Made by a program: the position numbers and the translations under genes. A stretch of DNA of 64,000 nucleotides from Massilia atriviolacea. GTDB lineage: Bacteria; Pseudomonadota; Gammaproteobacteria; Burkholderiales; Burkholderiaceae_D. The notes beneath the pieces are model-generated. The model was not told where the DNA came from. It did not search any database and saw only the letters and a list, made by a program, of their open reading frames with translations. Of the stretch, positions 61,001 through 64,000 are shown in pieces (positions within the stretch are counted from its first letter, which is position 1; every line of letters starts with the position of its first letter). The stretch is taken from contig NZ_RXLQ01000016.1 in the NCBI RefSeq assembly GCF_003953935.1, positions 55,246 through 119,245 on the forward strand, in the 5' to 3' direction.

Positions 61001-64000
61001 ACCCCAGACGCCGGTCGTTGCGGGCACGCCGATCGCGCTGTCCGCGCCGGTGGTCGCGCCGGCCGGCAGCCCGAGCCCGCTGCGCTACGGCTTCGACGTG
61101 CAGGCCGATGGCTGGCTGGCGCTCGACTGGCAGGGCGGCAACTGGAGCACCTGGCGCCTGAGCGGGCCGCAAGGCACGCTTGCGGCGCAAGCGATTTCCG
61201 CCGGCGGCTGGCCTGTGCCGCTGGTATGGGTGCCGGCCGGGCACTATGAAATGACGCTCGACGGCGGCAGCGGCGGCGCCGCCTTCACCTTGCTCGACCG
61301 CAGCGCCGCCATCGCGGCACAGGCGGGCACGGTGGCCCGGGCCAGCGTCCCGTCCGGCGCCAGCCATGTGCTGTTCGAGGTCGCGGTCGATGCCTCCGGC
61401 GAGCTGTTCATCCACGGCATGCCGGGCGCGCCGGACAGCGCCTTCCGCCTGTACGACATCAACGGCCGCCTGGTCCGGGCCGGCCGCACCGGCGCCCCGG
61501 CCGCCGACCTGCCGTCGGTCCAGCCGGGCCGCTATCTGCTGGCGGTGGCCAGCGGCGGGCGCAGCGAAGTCGAGGTCGTCCTCAGCCAGCAGTTGCGCGA
61601 GCCGCAAGCGCTGCCGTTCGACAGCGTCGCCAGGGCCGATCTCTCGCATGACGCGCACCAGGTCAGCTATGCCTTCACCACCACCCAGGCCGGGCAACTG
61701 GTCCTGGACGGCATCGAGAACGCACAGGGGCTCACGTTCGAACTGAGCGGCCCCTCCGGCGACGTGACGCGCATGTCCAGCCTGGGCGCGCACATGGCCT
61801 GGGCCCTGGCGCCCGGCGCCTACACCCTGCGCATCGGCGGCCGCAGCACCCAGCTGGCGTTCCGCGCCAGCCTGGTCGGCGCCAGTGCGCCTTTGCAGGC
61901 CGATGGGGTCACTCCGTCCAGCGTGCGCTTTACGGGCGGCGTGCCCGATCGTCAATTGCAGATGCAACTGCGGGCGGGCCAGGCGTACTGGCTGGCGCCG
62001 TCGCCGGCGCTGGCGTTCGGCGAAGCGGCCGCTTACCGCCTGGTCGACGGCTGGGGCGTGGAGCGCGCCAGCGGCACGCTGGACGCCAGCGCGGCCGGCG
62101 TGGCACTGCTGGCGCCCAATACCGGCCTGTACACCCTGCAGCTGTTCAAGACCGCCGGCGCCGCCGACGCCAGCATCGCGCTGGTGCTGAGCGAGGCCCG
62201 CAACGCGGTCCAGCCCTACCTGCTGGGCAGCACGGCCGGCGCCGCGCTGGCCACCCCGGCCGACCAGGCGCGCCACGGTTTCACCCTGCTGCAAGCGGCC
62301 GACGTCTGGCTCGACGTGGACGGCGCCGATTACGCCGCCGCGCTGGTGCGTAGCGACGACCTGGCCGTGATCGTGCCGGTACTCCAGGGCCGCCGCCTGG
62401 TGCGCCTGGACGCGGGCACCTACGAAATGCGCCTGAGTCCGACCCGGCTGGCCCCGGCCGCGTACCGCGTGCGTGCCGTCACGCTCGCGGCCCTGCCCGA
62501 ACTGGCCCCCGGCGCGAGCGTCAGCGACACGGCCGTGCCGGGCACAGCGGCCAGCGCCTGGCGCATCGCCGGCCAGGCCGGCCAGCAATGGCTGTTCGAT
62601 CCCAGCCTCGGCGGCACCCATGCCGGCGCATCGGCATGGACCCTGTTCGATCCTTCCGGCAAGCTGGTCGCTTCCGGCGCCAATGCCGGCATCGGCGGCG
62701 CCACCGGCCTGACCCTCCAGGCCAGCGGCGACTACGTGCTGTATGTCGATGGCGGCCCCGCCAGCGCGACGCGCGCGATGCGCCTGCTCGAGCGCAAGGA
62801 TGGACTGAGCGACATCGCCGTCGGCGACCAGGTCAGCGCCACCCTGGCTGCCGGCGCCACCAACGCCTATCAGTTCACCCTGGGCCAGGCGGCGACCATC
62901 GTGCTCGACGCCAAAGGCGCGCGCAGCATGTTCGACCTGGTCGACGCGCACGGCAGGACCGTGGCGATGACCAGCGGCCCGGCCGGCTCCGGCCTGCGCA
63001 CCGTGCGCCTGGAGGCCGGCAGCTACCGCATCGGCGTGAGCGGCTACGGCGCCGAAACGCCATCGTTCTCGTTTGCGCTGCAGACCCTGGAAGGCCTGGC
63101 GCAGGATGACGGCAACCTCGCGATCGAGGCGCCGCTGCCGGCTCCCGGCACCTTTGGCGTGCTGCGGCTGCCGATGCAGGCCCGCGACGCGTATGACTTC
63201 GACCTCGATCCGGACGCTGCCGATCCGGCCATCGCGTATCGCCTGTTCGACCCCGAGGGCCGCGAGATCGCGATGACGCGCTCCCAGGCGGGCGGCCCGT
63301 TCAGGGTGGCCACGCCGGTCTCCGGCGACGCCTTCCTGCTCGTTACCCGCAGCGCGGCCGCCAGGGACGGCGGCTGGCTGACGGGTGCGCTGCAGCCGGT
63401 CGATCATTACCTGCAGCCGCTCGACTGGGAGTACAGCAACGACGTGCCCCTCAATTCGCGCGGCAGCACCATGGGATTCACGTTCGAGATGGCGGAGCCG
63501 GGCCGCATCGCGCTGGAGAACATCCGCTCCGGCTACGGCACGCTCGTGCTGGAAGTGATCGGGCCGGACCAGCGCGTGCTGGCCACGCGCAGCGTCGTCG
63601 AAGGCGGCGACGCTGCCATCGACGAGCTGGTCCTGGCGGCCGGCGAATACACGGTGCGCATCGCTACCCTCAGCGTCAATCTCACCGCCTCGTTCTCGGC
63701 GCGCCGCCTCGCGCCGGCGAGCCTGCCGGCGGTCCCGGCGCCGCCCGCATCGGTGTTTGCCGCCAGCGGCACGGCCATGCCGGGCAGCCCGGAAGTGTTC
63801 CAGTTCGCCCTGACCGAGCCCGGCCTGTGGTACCTGGACGGCAGCGCCGCCCCGGGACACAGCGTGGCGCTGACCGATGCCGCCGGCAACACGGTGCTGC
63901 CGGCCTACGGCAGCGCGGCCCTGCTGGGCGCCGGCGTGTACACGCTCACGCTCGCCCAGGCCGGCGCCAGCGCGCCCTTCGATTTCGCCATGCGCCGCCT
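55038..64000 (+). CDS. Giant YD-repeat (RHS-like) protein with Ig-like and beta-sandwich repeats, cut by window edge
   Basis: The frame stays open from ATG 55038 to the right edge: 2987 codons visible, end unseen. No N-terminal signal peptide is present. Residues about 170-590 carry YD repeats (YAYDARGRLSTV). About 625-800 hold two Ig-like He_PIG/cadherin-type domains (LPDGLVFDAASATLSGTP and LPAWLGFDPVTLALRGLP). About 800-1365 hold a second YD block (YDGLGRLLTV, YDDAGNKV, YDSTGRLV, YDADGRQI). From about 1375 on, a dozen or so diverged repeats of roughly 130 residues alternate FxF strands with GxYxLxVSG ends, like PPC-type beta-sandwiches. The RHS core motif and any toxin tip are not visible. 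Surface adhesin or very large secreted protein fits best; export by a type I system is a guess. Confidence 0.85.
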   Translation, partial: MVAIVNGQGLGVNAGSAKLLGERGLLSQADAGRNGQKVFVNAATGNLVVQTQDERLFDHGLDLGVMRTYNSQGQMDGTPADASTGFYARRLSLSGQPGKPGSLITRTAADGARTAFHWNAERARYVAAESGQGSIALSGEHLLWTDAGMALVETYDLADGRLRTLADGAGHTVSYDYTGDLLSRAVSSSGDEVLYHYVQGRLDHVSTVTHDAEGAPLTQNKVSYAYDARGRLSTVTVDLTPLDGRIADGVVYRTRYAYDGDSSRLASIRQSDGTALTFVWANRDGVYRIAALTNESGRDDNGHYNVVSDDGAGNRVVSHFDASDTRILDAWTKADGSHGNTRYHADGSSSGTRFPGQGGWPESVDVDASGKTVFSSWGQNGLDRRWQNADGSETVSTTDASGGISYRTSRYGMLQEEGRIQPDGSGEKTVLVYRSSDSFEVLERVTTSVPAGDYEEVAYTLGGGAGWRKEAGGIRYSYTDTGTVREWTRTDNSHGRDEQLDGEMRSAFTNADGSSGVNWQRFDGAHGEELTLADGTRSGNSHDADGVHRSFTDDGKGRVTTLHFDQFGNQTGTERTVPGADPVFEAIDTSQRPLLGEVVASTTLSWGEPFSLTIAADAMRSPAGPVSYTIEGIRGAPLPDGLVFDAASATLSGTPLAPQQYSMYGFTLKVVGSAPDGLRAHYEIDVAIAGPAAPLVLAAIPAELAAEEGRAFEWQVPAAAVADAAPRQPLSYTVERADGEPLPAWLGFDPVTLALRGLPLEGDQGQLGLVLTVTDAFGQRASAAIGLKVGAGADSEPGNPGRLRRSISFSYADGGASTTIVDPLGHATLLDYDHQGLLSAITTKAVTTRFERANGQVGAITINDVLSATMEYDERGNQILARDAEGRTTTRVYSARNELLSESVDAGAGARATRYFYDAAPGNAQLHGLLRFVVSPEGRVHEYRYDAQGQRIASLDYTEARIHAGILDGSETAAQIASELRAAARPEPGAAVRSDIVRTDMAYDAFGQLASLTRYARVATDADASGVAEGSSTTRYVYDQAGVLLSENAASAPPVHYTYDGLGRLLTVGNGQTASAVSTYDDAGNKVVMQDAAGVLTTRSYDSTGRLVSVVRGQDDGSTYFYDADGRQIMRRAPDRTRAWLFYDDEGRQTGSVDNAGILTEYVYSGRGDLTHTVRYAQALELGLLAGADGAPSGASLADIRPQGGPGDQKSWRIHDRAGRLLYSIDKDGIVTETTHDGAGRIVAVTVLAGRVDSATLGALQDSAIVLARDPARDARTRHFYDSDGLQVATLAPDGSLVQRFYNGLGLLEEVRSYARPVAAGLRQDGSLAQLLEGLRDAADSRLMQRYDGFGKETGQQALTGYPEDLHSSRDALPGVYEIAGTIAQPGEQDVFQFSVVEKTRFLFDQVQGGHTSLTLSNDALPSQVDTLRDAAGGFIELEAGNYRMTVSGPNAAGYRFRLLGAAGAVRLGANERTVGSLAPQSGAALYRVEAVAGERFLLQAGALSGAGNLRYTVFAPDGKVVTRSEGWNDSAVFVAGLAGSYYVSVEADGDAGAAALTYAFTLAGSVPVTQALAPNQAGQADLRIPGAAAVFNVDVSEAGWMFWDQLSRAQDAPFGWTLSDAASGRQVGSGQGLASEDRLTPMLVTPGRYRLTLSDAGGAAGMVDVALRFKAMDVAASPADGVPLPIGSASGREGFLYRFHADGASMLTLDLANDSAPSKAHWILFDSLGRVLKQTADSEWSEAGWARLPAGGDYFLYAGGAASNSAPLAASISLNTYVDKVIDAGVQGAAGAFELADSIDVSQQSVTFKFHLAQSGVWAFDLPVGFENLDWQLEGDQVWLRPDGGDAPTSYGNAQRYLSAGDYAVTLNVPSVMGPGSGQFVLRARALQAASVLDAGATVALDSLEVGQAALFRVEARPGDVFTYSFPSGDSAYSVLAMDRFGKRLGVRGWDSTELRTTDANGPIYLRVLRESDSGPAADFRIERRAAPQTPVVAGTPIALSAPVVAPAGSPSPLRYGFDVQADGWLALDWQGGNWSTWRLSGPQGTLAAQAISAGGWPVPLVWVPAGHYEMTLDGGSGGAAFTLLDRSAAIAAQAGTVARASVPSGASHVLFEVAVDASGELFIHGMPGAPDSAFRLYDINGRLVRAGRTGAPAADLPSVQPGRYLLAVASGGRSEVEVVLSQQLREPQALPFDSVARADLSHDAHQVSYAFTTTQAGQLVLDGIENAQGLTFELSGPSGDVTRMSSLGAHMAWALAPGAYTLRIGGRSTQLAFRASLVGASAPLQADGVTPSSVRFTGGVPDRQLQMQLRAGQAYWLAPSPALAFGEAAAYRLVDGWGVERASGTLDASAAGVALLAPNTGLYTLQLFKTAGAADASIALVLSEARNAVQPYLLGSTAGAALATPADQARHGFTLLQAADVWLDVDGADYAAALVRSDDLAVIVPVLQGRRLVRLDAGTYEMRLSPTRLAPAAYRVRAVTLAALPELAPGASVSDTAVPGTAASAWRIAGQAGQQWLFDPSLGGTHAGASAWTLFDPSGKLVASGANAGIGGATGLTLQASGDYVLYVDGGPASATRAMRLLERKDGLSDIAVGDQVSATLAAGATNAYQFTLGQAATIVLDAKGARSMFDLVDAHGRTVAMTSGPAGSGLRTVRLEAGSYRIGVSGYGAETPSFSFALQTLEGLAQDDGNLAIEAPLPAPGTFGVLRLPMQARDAYDFDLDPDAADPAIAYRLFDPEGREIAMTRSQAGGPFRVATPVSGDAFLLVTRSAAARDGGWLTGALQPVDHYLQPLDWEYSNDVPLNSRGSTMGFTFEMAEPGRIALENIRSGYGTLVLEVIGPDQRVLATRSVVEGGDAAIDELVLAAGEYTVRIATLSVNLTASFSARRLAPASLPAVPAPPASVFAASGTAMPGSPEVFQFALTEPGLWYLDGSAAPGHSVALTDAAGNTVLPAYGSAALLGAGVYTLTLAQAGASAPFDFAMRR

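Noticed and set aside
54864-63860. A 2998-codon open frame on the minus strand opposite the giant YD gene
   Set aside because: Its residues are low-complexity Arg/Gly/Ala/Val-rich with no domain, while the plus strand shows clear YD and Ig-like motifs. It is an antisense shadow of GC-biased codons.
55038-64000. Polymorphic RHS toxin
   Set aside because: No RHS core consensus, toxin domain or immunity gene is visible within the window; the call is left at YD-repeat protein.

Overview
The window is GC-rich, gene-dense chromosomal DNA. It has short intergenic gaps, many ATGA/GTGA/TTGA gene overlaps and several TTG starts. Gene content (Weimberg xylose genes, Cellvibrio-type xyloglucan enzymes, nos operon, RND pump, giant YD-repeat protein) and protein style suggest a betaproteobacterium of the Oxalobacteraceae, Massilia/Duganella-like. 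This is an inference from gene content; no rRNA or tRNA gene was seen.

Layout. (1) 1-2408: a methyl-accepting chemotaxis protein cut by the left edge and an unknown exported protein. (2) 2557-22835: a pentose and hemicellulose region. xylX-xylB-xylC-xylD encode D-xylose oxidation by the Weimberg route. xylF-xylG-xylH encode a D-xylose ABC importer, followed closely by a lipoprotein SGNH esterase and a GH95 alpha-L-fucosidase. Then come a TonB-dependent receptor, a GH35 beta-galactosidase and a GH31 alpha-xylosidase. The receptor plus GH95/GH35/GH31 set matches the Cellvibrio japonicus xyloglucan locus, so the region should import xyloglucan oligosaccharides, strip fucose, galactose and xylose, and oxidise the xylose. 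No endo-xyloglucanase, no 2-oxoglutarate-semialdehyde dehydrogenase and no local regulator is present. (3) 22908-33385: a small DUF3592 membrane protein, then nosZ-nosR-nosD-nosF-nosY-nosL, a lipoprotein cytochrome c and an ApbE/NosX flavin transferase (nitrous oxide respiration), then an unknown lipoprotein. (4) 33514-47895: a low-oxygen region. Four Fnr/Anr-type boxes, each with a -10-like hexamer at class-II spacing, precede a beta-CASP RNase plus nucleoside/NMP phosphorylase pair, an acetate kinase plus phosphoketolase pair, and two universal stress genes; one stress gene leads a MacB-like exporter operon. An MgtC-family transporter with a possible leader peptide lies between the stress genes. 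(5) 47949-54741: a TetR repressor divergent from an RND efflux operon whose promoter region carries four copies of one operator. (6) 55038 to the right edge: the first 2987 codons of a giant YD-repeat protein, cut by the window.

The observations most worth checking are the Fnr-linked RNA/nucleotide-to-acetate module, the in-frame repeat insertion that lengthens xylC, the fusion of a xyloglucan locus to a xylose oxidation locus, the TetR operator array, the candidate MgtC leader peptide and the giant repeat protein.
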